From: Aurelia coerulea
Taxonomy: Eukaryota; Cnidaria; Scyphozoa; Semaeostomeae; Ulmaridae
NCBI GenBank assembly: GCA_039566865.1
Contig: CM076944.1
Coordinates: 23,801,001 to 23,865,000 of the forward strand
Direction of reading: 5' to 3'
Length of the DNA stretch: 64,000 nt
The first letter of the stretch is position 1. Each line of letters opens with the position of its first letter. Shown here piece by piece: positions 1 through 36,500 of this stretch. The notes under the pieces were generated by a model. That model was not told where the DNA came from. It made no database searches and saw only the letters and a list, made by a program, of their open reading frames with translations. Made by a program: the position numbers and the translations under genes.

Positions 1-61
1 ATTTAACCAACTAAACAATGCTGTTGTGATAAACGTAAGAAAAGCAAATTGGTGAACTTAC

Positions 62-25258
<25,197 letters not shown>

Positions 25259-26857
25259 CTTTCAAGATTTTTGAACTCTCATTTATCTAGGTTCCTTTGA
25301 TAAAGTCAGCACCCATGTTAAGAGTCTGGCTGCAACTGCAATGGCATGTCACATTGTCTTTAAATCTGAGCTCTTTCCCCTCTGTTGGCTGTATTTTTTG
25401 TAATAACAATGCAGAGAGGTCAGGTTTCTTTCTTATCACATGAAAATAACAATGTATTTCATGTTCAAACAATTTGCAATAAGCCACCACCAGACATTTA
25501 TTGTTTATCCAGCCGCATATTGTAACATGAATGAACTTTTAGTCAACAGATTCCTTAATGATTTGTAACGAAGACCTCCCTGCTGTAAGGAGTACTGTTT
25601 TCAGTGGAATAAAGAGAGCAATAATGAAGCAACTTGCTTTTATTGCTTGGCTGCTTAATACTGTATACCAGCGACAGCGTACCGGCAAATCGTTTCCTAA
25701 ACAACAAGCAGATTCCAAAGCAGTGAATCAGATCTTTACAATGGAATGGGAAAACAGTTTCTTCTAATAAATCTCTGCCCAATTACGTGGTGTCTTCAAC
25801 AATCATAAGCTGCATACAATTGTTTATGGTCCTTGCATTGCAGACAGATGATGCGGATGTAAACCTATATGCCTAGGCCCATCCATGCTCCTGGTAATAA
25901 AAATCTCGTGATTTAGCCTTGACTTGAGGTGAAACGATTTTCAAAAAAATTCAAACATTCAAAAGAAAAAATGTACACCAGTTGATTAGCAACACCAGCT
26001 CAAAGCAATAATTCTTTCTCCAATGCCATGTTGTAATTCTTCGTATTATAATATTCTGAAATGTGACTGATCATGACTTGACGTCAAACTTTTTTTTGGA
26101 CTGCAGAGTTAGCGTGCGAGTCCTACTACCTTAAATCTATGGGGACGGGGGTCTTTGTCGCTGCAAGTTGTTGTTGTTGCTTTTTCTTGTCAACACACCG
26201 CCGCAGAGGATCAAAGGTCTCTTCGTAGCCACGGAAACACTTGAATTTCAGAACAGAGTGAGAGAGGCGGATTTGAGTCGGTAGATTTTAGAATGGATTT
26301 GAACATGTCCACCATTCAATAATTTATTTGTCAATATCATCATTTTTTATATCCTTGGAAGTCTTGGAGTAGAGGCCCTTCAAACGGGGACTGTTTTTTC
26401 TTCACACATCCGGTAGAGAAATTTATTGGTCAACAACATTACATGCCTTTTTACAGTCAATGAGTCCTGATCCCACAAGCGTACCGAGATCAAATCCATG
26501 GTACCAATCGTCATTATTTTCAAGTTCAAGTAAATATGTTCGAGCAAAATGAAGAAGCAATAGCCAGACAATTTTCAAGAAGGAAGAAAAGAATGACCTT
26601 TTTCATTCATGTGCTGATGCGATTGGTCGTTTGTAGATTTGTCAAACTTGAAACTGCAGCTAGTGAATGTAATTGATTCCTGAAGTCCTGTAACATCTTT
26701 ATCCCTTCGTTAAGAAGTTGTAGCTCAGGGTCACAGCTTATAATAGGCCCTTATAACACCCATATTAAATATTAATGAAGCATAACACGAGACTGACTTC
26801 CTTCTCGAAAACTATTTCTTGGAAACAACTTTACATTGTTTCGTTTTCAGATTTTCA
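25259..26857. other. intergenic / 5' flank of STK11IP-like gene
   Basis: Mostly unique AT-rich sequence. About 26270-26395 is a one-ended fragment of the 34522 element family ('tttgaacatgtccaccattcaata', 'ttcaaacggggactgttttttc'). Short open frames on both strands show no domain. Confidence 0.45.
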
Positions 26858-27487
26858 CAGCATAGCCTCCAAATCCTTTCTTTTGTCCGAAGTTCCCCTG
26901 GGACGCTGACTCATCCTCTGATCAGATTGCGTTTTCTCCTAAGATTGACCAATCAGGTGCCGTCATTTCATTACTTCCGCGTTTCGCAGCTAGATTTAGG
27001 CCATTTTGGGTACCCCCCAATAAAAAAATATTGCACGCTCGAATAAATCGAATTTTTTGAAAATTTCAACGGGAAAAGGATGCTTATACATAGGACCACA
27101 AGTGTTCATGTAACCCACTTGCCATCACCTAAGATTGAAAAATTACGGCGATTTGAATGTTTGTCTTTGGTATTTTTTCAAACAGGTAGAGGCATCCTGC
27201 TCACCCTTCCCCCCAAAATTAGTTTTTTAGCAAAATTATCAAAAATATACATATTTCCATGAATGATTCTTCCGAAATTTCCAAAATTTGCGCTTTACTT
27301 CGTCTTGACTTGCGAATTTGCGACACCTCCAAACTCTGTCCTTCTTCCCTGGATGACAACTTATGCCTCTCTCTGGTCTGGACCCAACATAACAGGAAAA
27401 GGCGAGAAAATAAATCTTTAACGGTGGCGGTGTCGTCATGATTTTGTTGGTAAAATAATTTATCGTCTCGACTGTTTCTTCAAAATG
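26858..27487 (+). repeat. left arm of a large inverted duplication
   Basis: About 630 bp, roughly 96% identical by eye to the complement of 28988-29612. Contains GACGCTGACTCATCC, GACCAATCAGGTGCCGTCA and 'acttccgcgtttcgcagc', which resemble AP-1, CCAAT and CRE-type promoter motifs. The open frames in both arms are the same sequence read twice and do not show coding conservation. Confidence 0.9.
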
Positions 27488-27984
27488 GGGAAAGGAGAAG
27501 AATAATCTCATTTAAATTCAATGCATGCTGACTGGAAGAGCTCGACAACAGTTTTATTATTAAATATGAAAGAGCATCTTGGACTGGCAACATCTTCTCC
27601 AAAGCATTCACATTATTGAAAGAAAGGCACCATGAACAAATTTTTGCTTTGACTGCCTGATGATGTCTCGACAAGAGGAGAATATACAAGAATTTTGCCA
27701 ACTAAAATCAAAAGTCTACCTCTGTATCAAAAGGTTTGTTGGAGTTGTAAAAACAAAATAAATTTCAGAGACAACAATTACCAACAGTTGCATCACACAC
27801 ATGTATTCTTTTTGTAAGATAAGAAGCTGCTTTTAAGAAACGCAGCCCTCAGATCGCCAAATATTAAGAAACTTACTTGTTTGTAAGAAACTAAGAATTT
27901 GGGTCAGTACTGAAAGCTCCTTAAAAGAATTTCAGTACTCTGAGTTTGGTAGAGGTTCCATAACAATCTTCATGTTCCTTCCCT

Positions 27985-28445
27985 CGTGAACATTTCAAAA
28001 CAAGGTTTTTGAAGCCTCTCCAATGCTAAGCATTACAGAAAACAAGTGAAAATAAAGTAAAAATATGTCAAGGATTTCCTTAATCTTTATAAAAATAGAT
28101 GGTTTCCTAAGTTATATTTTCCCAGTTTTGCAATTTTTTGGCGATCTGAGAGTTGACTTTTTTACCCTTTCTTATCAAAAATACGTGTATTGGGAAAATA
28201 CAGGTTAAGAAACTATTTATTATGATAGAGGAAATCCTTGGGATATATTTACTGTATTTTCACTTGGTTATTGTATCATGTTGCTCCGAAGGGGCTCGGG
28301 AGGTACTTGAGTAAAGTCTAAACATTGGAAAGGCTTCAAAAACATTGTCTCGAAATGTTCACGGGGCACAGGTAGTAAACATGAGGATTGTTATATGTTT
28401 GAACATTGGAAAGGCTTCAAAAACCTTTGTTTTGAAATGTTCACG
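27985..28445. repeat. imperfect palindrome inside the fold-back loop
   Basis: 'ggtttttgaagcctctccaatgc' (about 28003) is inverse to 'aacattggaaaggcttcaaaaac', which occurs twice (about 28322 and 28403). The inner blocks 'caaggatttcctt', 'atggtttcctaag' and 'atattttcccag' pair with 'aggaaatccttgg', 'ttaagaaactatt' and 'ttgggaaaatac'. It is a second, older hairpin nested in the loop of the larger one. 'cagatcgccaaa' (27851) also pairs with 'ttggcgatctga' (28138). Confidence 0.75.
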
Positions 28446-28805
28446 GGGGCACAGCACAGGTAAACTTTGAGTAGCTACTCAAAATCTGATAATTTAAGAA
28501 ACATTTATTACTTTCTCCACTGGTCCAATTTTTCATTTTCTTATAAACTCGTGCACTAACTTTTACAACAAACTGGTCTCTGAGATTAGACCTGTTTAAT
28601 TTGACCCCAGTTCTTCCCGGGGTAAAAGTTTCTCCTAGATTTCTTAATTTGTACAAAATTGAATTTTACAATTTCACACAGCACAGGCGGCTTCTTTCTT
28701 GTAAAAATTGAGCGGAAATCGTTGTCAAAATCGTTATTTGATAAGAATGTAAAAATTTGAAATGCGCTCACTCTCACTGCAAGACAAAGTAGAAGGAAAA
28801 CTTAC

Positions 28806-28910
28806 TTCATCGTGATCTTGATCGTTCCTGATGCAATGCCGTCTTCTTCTTTGAGAATTGTTTGCAATGCTGTCAGTTTGGTTTCACTCACACTCCATCC
28901 CAAGTGCAGG
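28806..28910 (-). other. possible 5' untranslated exon of the STK11IP-like gene
   Basis: Minus-strand sequence ending in a strong donor (ATGAA-GTAAGT), lying just inside the right fold-back arm and upstream of the first coding exon. No acceptor is evident, so it would be a first exon with its promoter in the arm. Weak: based on one splice-like site and position only. Confidence 0.2.
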
Positions 28911-28987
28911 AATTAAAAATATTGGCAGTTGTTTCGATACTTTGCTTCAACTTCAATGGTAATCGACGATCTTCTTATAGATTTGTG

Positions 28988-29612
28988 AAGAAACGTTTGA
29001 GACGATAAATGATTTTACCAACAAAAACATGACGACACCGCCACCGTTAAAGATTTCTTTTCCCGCCTTTTCCTGTTATGTTGGGTCCAGACCAGAGAGA
29101 GGCATAAGTTGTCATTCGGGGAAGAAGGACAGAGTTTGGAGGTGTCGCAAATTCGCAAGTCAAGATGAAGTAAAGCGCACATTTTGAAAATTTCGGAAGA
29201 ATTATTCATGGAAATGTGTATATTTTTGATAATTTTGCTAAAAAACAAATTTTTGGGGGGAGGGTGAGCAGGATGCCGCTACCTGTTTGAAAACATACCA
29301 AAGACAAACATTCAAATCGCCGTAATTTTTCAATCTTAGGTGATGGCAAGTGGGTTACATGAACACTTGTGGTCCTATGTATAATCATCCTTTTCCCGTT
29401 AAAATTTTCGAAAAATTCGATTTATTCGAGCGTGCAATATTTTTTATTGGGGGGTACCCAAAATGGCCTAAATCTAGCTGCGAAACGCGGAAGTAATGAA
29501 ATGACGGCACCTGATTGGTCAATCTTAGGAGAAAACGCAATTTGATCAGAGGATGAGTCAGCGTCCCAGGGGAACTTCGGACAAAAGAAAAGATTTGGAG
29601 GCTATGCTGATT
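28988..29612 (-). repeat. right arm of the large inverted duplication
   Basis: The complement of this stretch follows 26858-27487 almost base for base, with scattered substitutions and single-base indels. The outer ends stop near 'cagcatagcctcc' and the inner ends near 'gtttcttc'. I see no clear target duplication at the outer ends, so a transposon origin is not established. Confidence 0.9.
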
Positions 29613-29708
29613 TTCACAATGAAAGCTGTGAAAAAATATTTACCGTATCAATATACCGTTTGAAAAATTTTACAGCAAAGAGCATTCGACGACTTTGTAC
29701 GATTTTAA

Positions 29709-29818
29709 TGTCTGTTTCAAATTGATGTCACGTGAGATTCGCAATAATGCAAAATCAGTAATGCAAAATAGATTTTATTCGCGGAAATTCTCATGTGTCA
29801 TCTTATTTGAGACAGGCT
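29709..29818. mobile_element. short palindromic MITE (GTCTCAAAT family)
   Basis: 'tgtctgtttcaaattgatgtcacgtgaga' pairs with 'tctcatgtgtcatcttatttgagacaggc'. Same family as 36108-36222 and 9319-9880. Confidence 0.75.
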
Positions 29819-30012
29819 TTTAATCCCTCGCCTATTTGAGGATTCCATTTAATTTTTTAAACATTTCGCTTGACTCTGTTTGAATTTTTTCTGCAATCAA
29901 TCAATCATCATTCTATGATTTAACCAAGAATCATATTCCTCGATATGCTCAAAAATATTCGAAAGTGCGATGTCCGTTGTTCACGCTGGTGAACCAATGT
30001 GCACTACAATGA

Positions 30013-30205
30013 AGGTGTTGTGGCGCAGTGGTGTAATCCTCTGACATTGCAGCCAGAACAGTCAGGTGGACCGGGTTCGATCCCAGGTAGAGCCCCATCA
30101 CTTCAGCGTCATGACAAGGGGTCGCGGACTCGATTAGGCCTATTCTACTTCTGCGATCCCAGCGCTTGGCGCTAAAAACCGCAACTTCACCTTCACCTTC
30201 ACCTT
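30013..30205 (+). mobile_element. tRNA-derived SINE (plus)
   Basis: The best-preserved head: GTTGTGGCGCAGTGG, CTCTGACATTGCAGCC, CCGGGTTCGATCCCAGG. Body 'tcatgacaaggggtcgcgg' and 'cccagcgcttggcgctaaaa', ending in (ACCTTC)n. Confidence 0.85.
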
Positions 30206-30208
30206 CCC

Positions 30209-30365
30209 TACTGTAGTGGATACGCCACACAGAGTATCCACACAGTGTATCCATCACATCAAGCATAATACCCCACCAAGTAAGCATAATACCCCACACC
30301 TGTATGGCGTATCCACCACATCAAGTATAATATCCCGCCTCCGTATGGCGTATCCACCACAGTAG
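30209..30365. repeat. small inverted repeat with internal duplications
   Basis: 'ctactgtagtggatacgcca' pairs with 'tggcgtatccaccacagtag'. Inside, 'ggcgtatccaccaca' and 'aagcataataccccac' each occur more than once. Confidence 0.7.
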
Positions 30366-30439
30366 TGCGCATAGGTTTGCTAGGGCGAAATTAGGAAAAT
30401 ATTAGAAAAGAGTTTGTATTGATACGAGAATTCCATATT

Positions 30440-30750
30440 CGATTCTGGTCCATGATTTATTGGCCATTGAAATTGAAATTCAATGCAATTGTTGGTTTCA
30501 CGAATAGAATGTAAATTTCAATGGCAAATATCATAGGCAAGACTCTGACGTGAAAATTCTCGTTCCTATACAAACCCCTTACCAGCATTTTCTTAATTTG
30601 TCGGTCTAAAAGATGAGTGATTTTGCCACACAAAATTTTCCCGTCTAAGTTAGCCTTTGAATGAGAGCTAAACATTTCAATTTTGAATACTGGCCGCGTA
30701 CTTTTTATTTCACAGCCCGCTAAACGCGTTAACTTCTTTTACTTACCCGG
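30440..30750. mobile_element. CCGGGT-type element, empty TTAA site
   Basis: Homologous to 51187-51623 ('ctggtccatgatttattggcca', 'aaccccttaccagcattttc', 'cacagcccgctaaacgcgttaac'). Ends ACCCGG followed by TA. It keeps the unoccupied site cgcgTTAActt that is filled in the 51-kb copy. Confidence 0.7.
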
Positions 30751-31217
30751 TATAAAACATACACGCATGTGAGTCTCTGCAATAAAATCTAGCACTACTT
30801 CCGCAAAATTGAAATGTTTACTACAGCACACCTTGCATGGAAGATTAGCTTGGCGTTTCCCCTAATTAGAACAAAACGGAAAGGAGTAGTCGATAGTGAC
30901 AATAGTATCAAACATCAACTCATTGCAAAATAATCATGAAAAAATCTCTACAAAGATAGAGTATATTGGTAAATTCTCTATGAAAAATATATTTGTTCTC
31001 AAAACAACTATCAAAATCAAACCGCTTTATTTCGATCAACTAGAATAATACTTTTAAAATGCATGCATAATTTGTTACAATTCATCGCCTACACTCCTGA
31101 CTACACGTACGATAATTTCCTGACAACAGTACACTAATGTCATGCCTTCTACTATTCCGTTTCACTTCAGGCGTCAGTTTTTCGGACCTTGGTCTTTTCG
31201 AGCACATCGATATTTCA

Positions 31218-31691
31218 GCATGGGCTCCAAAGCTTCAAAAAGGTTTTTGTAAAATTCTATGACCTGTTTCTTTGAACTGAAATAGCACTATAATCCTACC
31301 CTTGAACATTTCTGAAATCTTCAATGGATTCAGAATAAGTGCGTTTCGTTTTCCTTCCTCTTTAAGACTTAACGAAAATTTTGAAATCTTAGAACCATTA
31401 TGATTTCTAACATTTTCGAGAAAACATGAAATGATTTTAAGAGAACCATAATTTATGGATGTCTACAATATGGTATCAAGCAAACGTGTCTGTCATTCTT
31501 CTGGTTTATGATTTAGAAATTTGATGACATCACGTCCTCAAATGACTTGACATACGAAATACGCTGTAATCTTGAAAAATTCCATATTTCTGAAAAGTCA
31601 AATGGTAGAATCATAGATAAGTAGCAAAAGTTTCTTTCAAGCGATTTTGCACCCAACTTTTAACACCGATTTAAATATTTGTATCCTATGC
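31218..31691. mobile_element. fold-back element, GCATAGG family
   Basis: The left arm 'gcatgggctccaaagcttc' and right arm 'ttaaatatttgtatcctatgc' are inverse and diverged. Siblings at 43805-44296 and 46931-47370 share 'tgacctgtttctttgaa' and 'atttctgaaatcttcaat'. Confidence 0.6.
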
Positions 31692-32888
31692 TCGACATTT
31701 CTAACTCCTGTTTGGCCCGAAATAAATCCTGTACTTTGGTCTAACTGTTTAACTATTTTTCATTTCCAATCATTTTGAGCAACAATTTCCATTTCAATTT
31801 TGAACCAGACCAAATTTTCATTATATATGTTCCAATTTCTTATTATTCATCAATCTTATTGCACCACTTTATTAGCGATCATTTCAAGACGAAAATTTGT
31901 AATGACCATGCAAAAGAAGTTTATTCGAGCTGTCTGACTGGAAAATTTGAAATCAGTGCGTTGTTACATTTTCCGTAACAAACATTTGAATTTTTCAAAG
32001 TTAATTAATCAACTCTGGGTCCTTTCAGAATGACACCCCTATGAATCTGGTGACTTCATTCACATTCGCGACAATGTAATCTGATCAGTTGACAAATATC
32101 CAATATCAGTATTTAGCCTCAATATCCAGACTAAATACGTGTTTCAGGGTGGGGGCTATCCGATGATCCAAGCCCTGTACCAAAATGGTTTTGCATTGGT
32201 CAGTAATTACATTTTCAAAGTTAGATTCTGTAAAGCACGGAGGAGGGGCCATTCTCTATCCCCAGTGGATTAAGGTACGGGGAGTAAATAGGATGGAAAA
32301 TGCTACCATGATTAAAGTCTTCGGCTTTGGAGAGCAATTTTAAGGAACGATTCCGATCGTAAGGGTATGCCAAACTTCATAACGTATCGGGACCGATTTT
32401 CGTTTAATTTTAAACTGATTGTCTAACAAAATTAGCTATCATTAAATGTAGAATTAGGGTCGTCATAGCGGAATGTATACATCATCTCGTATCTTATATA
32501 GAATCCAGCAAAACATTTAGTCAGTATCTTTTTATTTCATCCCTTCCTCCAGCTACACGCAAAAACATTTTTATGGTATTTTTCATTCAACTACAGGTTT
32601 TCTTACTTACTGTCAACTAAACACACCTAAATCGTTAGACTCATAAGAGAAAATAGCAATGGGAATAAAAGAAAAAGAGAAATGCAAAATAAACTCAAAT
32701 AGTGAGTTACAGAATCCTTGTTGATAAAGTCTTCATTCTAGGGGTATTGAGTTTTAAAATTTAAGTAAATTCTCAACATTTTGCACAAAAACGTAGCTCT
32801 CCTGTAAGGATTCCATCATACCAAAGATAAAATATAAATAATCCCCGGAGGGTCGCATCTACAACTATTTTGAGGGACTGATTAAAAA
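31692..32888. other. intergenic, nothing recognised
   Basis: AT-rich, no supported gene. The 67-codon frame at 31775-31978 lacks any recognisable feature. Confidence 0.4.
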
Positions 32889-32923
32889 ACAATAACAACA
32901 ACAACAACAACAACAACAACAAA
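32889..32923. repeat. (CAA)n microsatellite
   Basis: About 11 consecutive CAA units. Confidence 0.9.
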
Positions 32924-33023
32924 TAACAAATCAAATTGAGCAACAACAACTTTCTTCAACAATCCAAAAGCCCAGATCAACTTCAAGATGGTATGATTCT
33001 TTGGACACTAACAATTTTGGAGT

Positions 33024-33214
33024 TAGCTTGTAGTTCTGTTTGTCTGGTTTATATAAATGTACTTTTTCAATGTTTTTCTTCTTTTTAAGGCCTCGGGGTT
33101 GACATAGTATTTTGCTCCTCTTGGTATCGTAGTCGTAGTGTTGTAAAGTAGATTAAGTAGTGTAGGTAGTAATCTGTCATGTTTAGATTGAATATATATA
33201 TAAAAAAAAAAAAA
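33024..33214 (+). mobile_element. LINE 3' tail, poly-A family copy 3
   Basis: The shared tail 'cctcggggttgacatagtattttgctcctcttggtatcgtag' ends in 'gaatatatatataaaaaaaaaaaaa'. Bounded by TTTGGAGT (33016-33023 and 33215-33222). Lies antisense about 280 bp beyond the myosin stop codon, possibly within its 3' UTR. Confidence 0.75.
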
Positions 33215-33495
33215 TTTGGAGTCCTTCATTGATAAATATCGTGTCATTGGACTTTTTGGCTATATTTGGACTTGCTCGGATATCTTTTTTAGCACGGCCT
33301 CACAAAATTCTTGTATCAGTGGAGGAAAGTAATGACCTATTCGTTACGTTTATCATACAAAAATACTAGAATTACCATTAGTTTGGTATTATGTCATCGA
33401 TCTTGATATGAATTATCTCGATTTCAGAATTTCATTTTTTCTGCATTAGTTTTCTCTCTTCATCTGGGTGTATTAATTCTTTGCCTTGTTCATAG

Positions 33496-33556
33496 TTAAG
33501 ACTTCTTATCATCCAATGCCATTTCTACTGATTTGCCTTTGAAGTTCACGCTGAAC
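33496..33556 (-). CDS. MYO1B: myosin I last exon (TH1 end and stop)
   Basis: 61 bases, acceptor ttatag. Reads [19 protein letters not shown] then TAA. It completes a split Lys codon from the previous exon. No clear polyadenylation signal was identified downstream. Confidence 0.88.
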
Positions 33557-36500
33557 CTATAAGAAATGATGATGAAATTGTGATTACGATGTGTGCCCAT
33601 GCAGTCTTCAAAAGTTTGAATAGGGTATCACCACGCGCCTTTCAAAATTACTTTGCGAGGGCCAGCCACAGCCAGCATGCTAATGTCAATACACAAAAAT
33701 TTCGTTTTGCCTAAACTCAAAGCTGAAACAGCGAAGAAGAAATTTGCTTTACAAGGGGCAAATATTTTCAACGAACTAACAGATCATACGAAGACTGAAA
33801 CTTCTGTTTATATCTGAGAATTTCTGCAGACATTTGATTTTGACTTTTAAAATTTCATCTTCACTTGTGTATATGAATATACATTAAGGCTGCTTTAAAA
33901 ATGTTGGTGGCTTTATGCCGGTGTAGTATGCTGCAATCTATAGCTGACCTTTTCTTGTTCAGCTTTGTCCTCTCAAATACCATGTGAACCAAAAATTTAT
34001 TTTATCCCAGGGGATATCTCGACCTATTATCTGACGGGGACGTGCCATTTTGCCCGAAAGATTGGTGCCGATTTTGGTCAATTTTGGCGCATTTCTTGAC
34101 CAGACAAAGGAATATGCTGACATAACTTACGAAAATGCTTTTACAAAATTCATGCCTAGAGCTATCAGCACACCAAATCTGGTTACTCTACTTATCACTT
34201 ATTAGCAGTCAAGAATTAGGAAGGGGGACTTTTTCGCCCCCACCAAAATAGGACATGTCAGATATCCCAACCACTATAAGGTTAAACTAGACGTCAGATG
34301 AGATATGGGCAATGCAAACTTGCCACGAATGATCAATTGAATTATTTCATTCGAAGACGTCTAACTAGAGATAGACTCAGTTTTCTATGTAATGGCTGCA
34401 GAGTTGCCATAGACTTTGCTCTCCGTGGCATTGTCCTTGCAGTATCGTAAAGTAGTTGGTAAGTAGCGTCAAGTAGTGTCTTGCATTGCAAAATTTTTGA
34501 TTGAATATAAAAAAGAAAGTACCGGGTGAGTCAGAAAAAAGAATCCCCGTTTGAAAGGTCACGGCTCCCTGGATATCAAGACAATGGTATCGGCAAATAT
34601 ATAGTTTAATTATGAGGGATTTTCTCGAGAAAGCCTCTTCAAAAAACCTTCAAAACGTGCCCAAAATCATGAACAAATATCCCTAACATTTCTACCTTAC
34701 AATTAACGGCCTTACAGCAATGACTTGTGGACGCTTTAGCACGTGCTATCCTCTTGGGAGGATGAACAAGTCCCCCCCCCCCCCTGGTATCGATGACCTA
34801 TTCAGGGGGATTCGATTCTCCCAAGAGGACAAAATACATGAATTTATATGAGTGTCATCAATTTTAGGAAGGAAAATTTGCTCGTTGTTTTCATTCGCTT
34901 TTGCAGGTTTTTGGAAGGGGCTTTCTGCAGAAAATCACCCATCAACAGGAAGGAATGGCCGATTAAGAACGGGTAAATTACTGAACCTAATTGAACATAT
35001 TGGCAATAAAACAAGACATTTTTCGATATTATTGCTTTGATATTCATGGAGCAGTGGCATTCCAAGCGGGGATTCATTTTTCCGACTCACCCGGTAGTTT
35101 CTGGCCCAGAAAATGTTGGTTTTGCCGTTAATTCGGTGCACAAAGGATCATGGTTATAAAGGCCCTTTGAGAAGCATGTTGCATTCGTACATTAAGGAGT
35201 GTAACGAAACCCCAAAGGAGACATAAAAGAAGCATACTTATCGGTGATGGAAACATCAAGTTTCTTCTTGACATGGTTCTTGTATGCCAATGATGTCTTG
35301 GCAACAAGCTCAATCAGATGCTGACAATGAAATACAAAATCCCCTTTCTTTAATGATTTCACACTTTTATCCTGAAAAATAAAACACTATAATTATTCCA
35401 CTTTATTTGAAGAGGATTCGATACCGTTTCTCTGTGAATACCAAGGGAACCTTGGTGTCACTATTTCCAAAATGTATTCACAAAATGAATTGCAAAGGTC
35501 GTTTGACTTGACTAGAGTATGTTTCTGAGAAATTAACTTTCATACCTGCATGGGGAAACTACAACCAAACAGAGCGAATTTATAAATCCTCCATTTTCCA
35601 ACACGACATCTTCCTAAGCTGTTTCAATTTGGTCACAGAATTGACTGCACAAATGTTGCTGCAGCATGCCTTGCTTTTGTGCAATAAAGTTAATGCGAGT
35701 TATGCTTGTTTTGTCGTGCTGTTTACAGCAGAAATGACAGTTTTAATGCAGGTGACATGTCAAGTGAGTTTATGAATTCGGGCTCGAACATCAAACTTGG
35801 GGGTAGATGAAGCCATTACAAAACAATGTGAAGCACTGCGAGTCTTGACAGTGTCTCGTTTATTCATCCAAAAAAATCAATTCGAATAGCTTGGAGATTT
35901 TCAAATCATTCCAAAACTTTAGCGGATAGATACGCAAACGTCAAAAAGGAAGGTTGGCTTCGATGAAGCAACAAGCATCTTACAATTGATGGAGTTGGTG
36001 GCGATGTCTGTAAATTATCGCCGCGAAAAAAGGTAAATTTTTCACAGCCATATTTGATTAAATTTATGGTTTGCTTTCAATTCATGCAATTATTGATCCC
36101 AGAAAATTCTGTCTCAAATTAGATATCACTTTAAATTTGCCATAATGCAAAAGCACGCATGCAGAAGTATTCGTTTGTTTTTATTCGCGGCCATTTTCAT
36201 GTGACATTTAATTTGAGACAGACTGCAGTTGCTTCGTATGAAAATAAATGCTTCAGAGAAAACAGAATAAATTTTTAAAAATCTTACCTCCTTGGTATGA
36301 AATACAACAGTAGCATCGCTGAATGGGCTAGTGGTAACTTTACCAACATCGGCTAAGCCAATTGTATACAACGGCTGTAGTGACTTTGGGTTGAGAATCA
36401 TCAGCTCAGAGGAACTTAACATCAATATTTTAGGCACATCCTAGAAGGAAAAAGTCATTTACGACAATGTAATGAAATATGGGGTAGTTTGTCAAATACC

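Noticed and set aside
27080..27441. Small proteins conserved between both fold-back arms
   Set aside because: The arms are ~96% identical DNA, so conserved frames are expected; there is no separate sign of selection on codons.
30013..30095. tRNA gene
   Set aside because: The A- and B-box-like blocks belong to a SINE head seen four times; the acceptor stem does not pair and the body continues as SINE.
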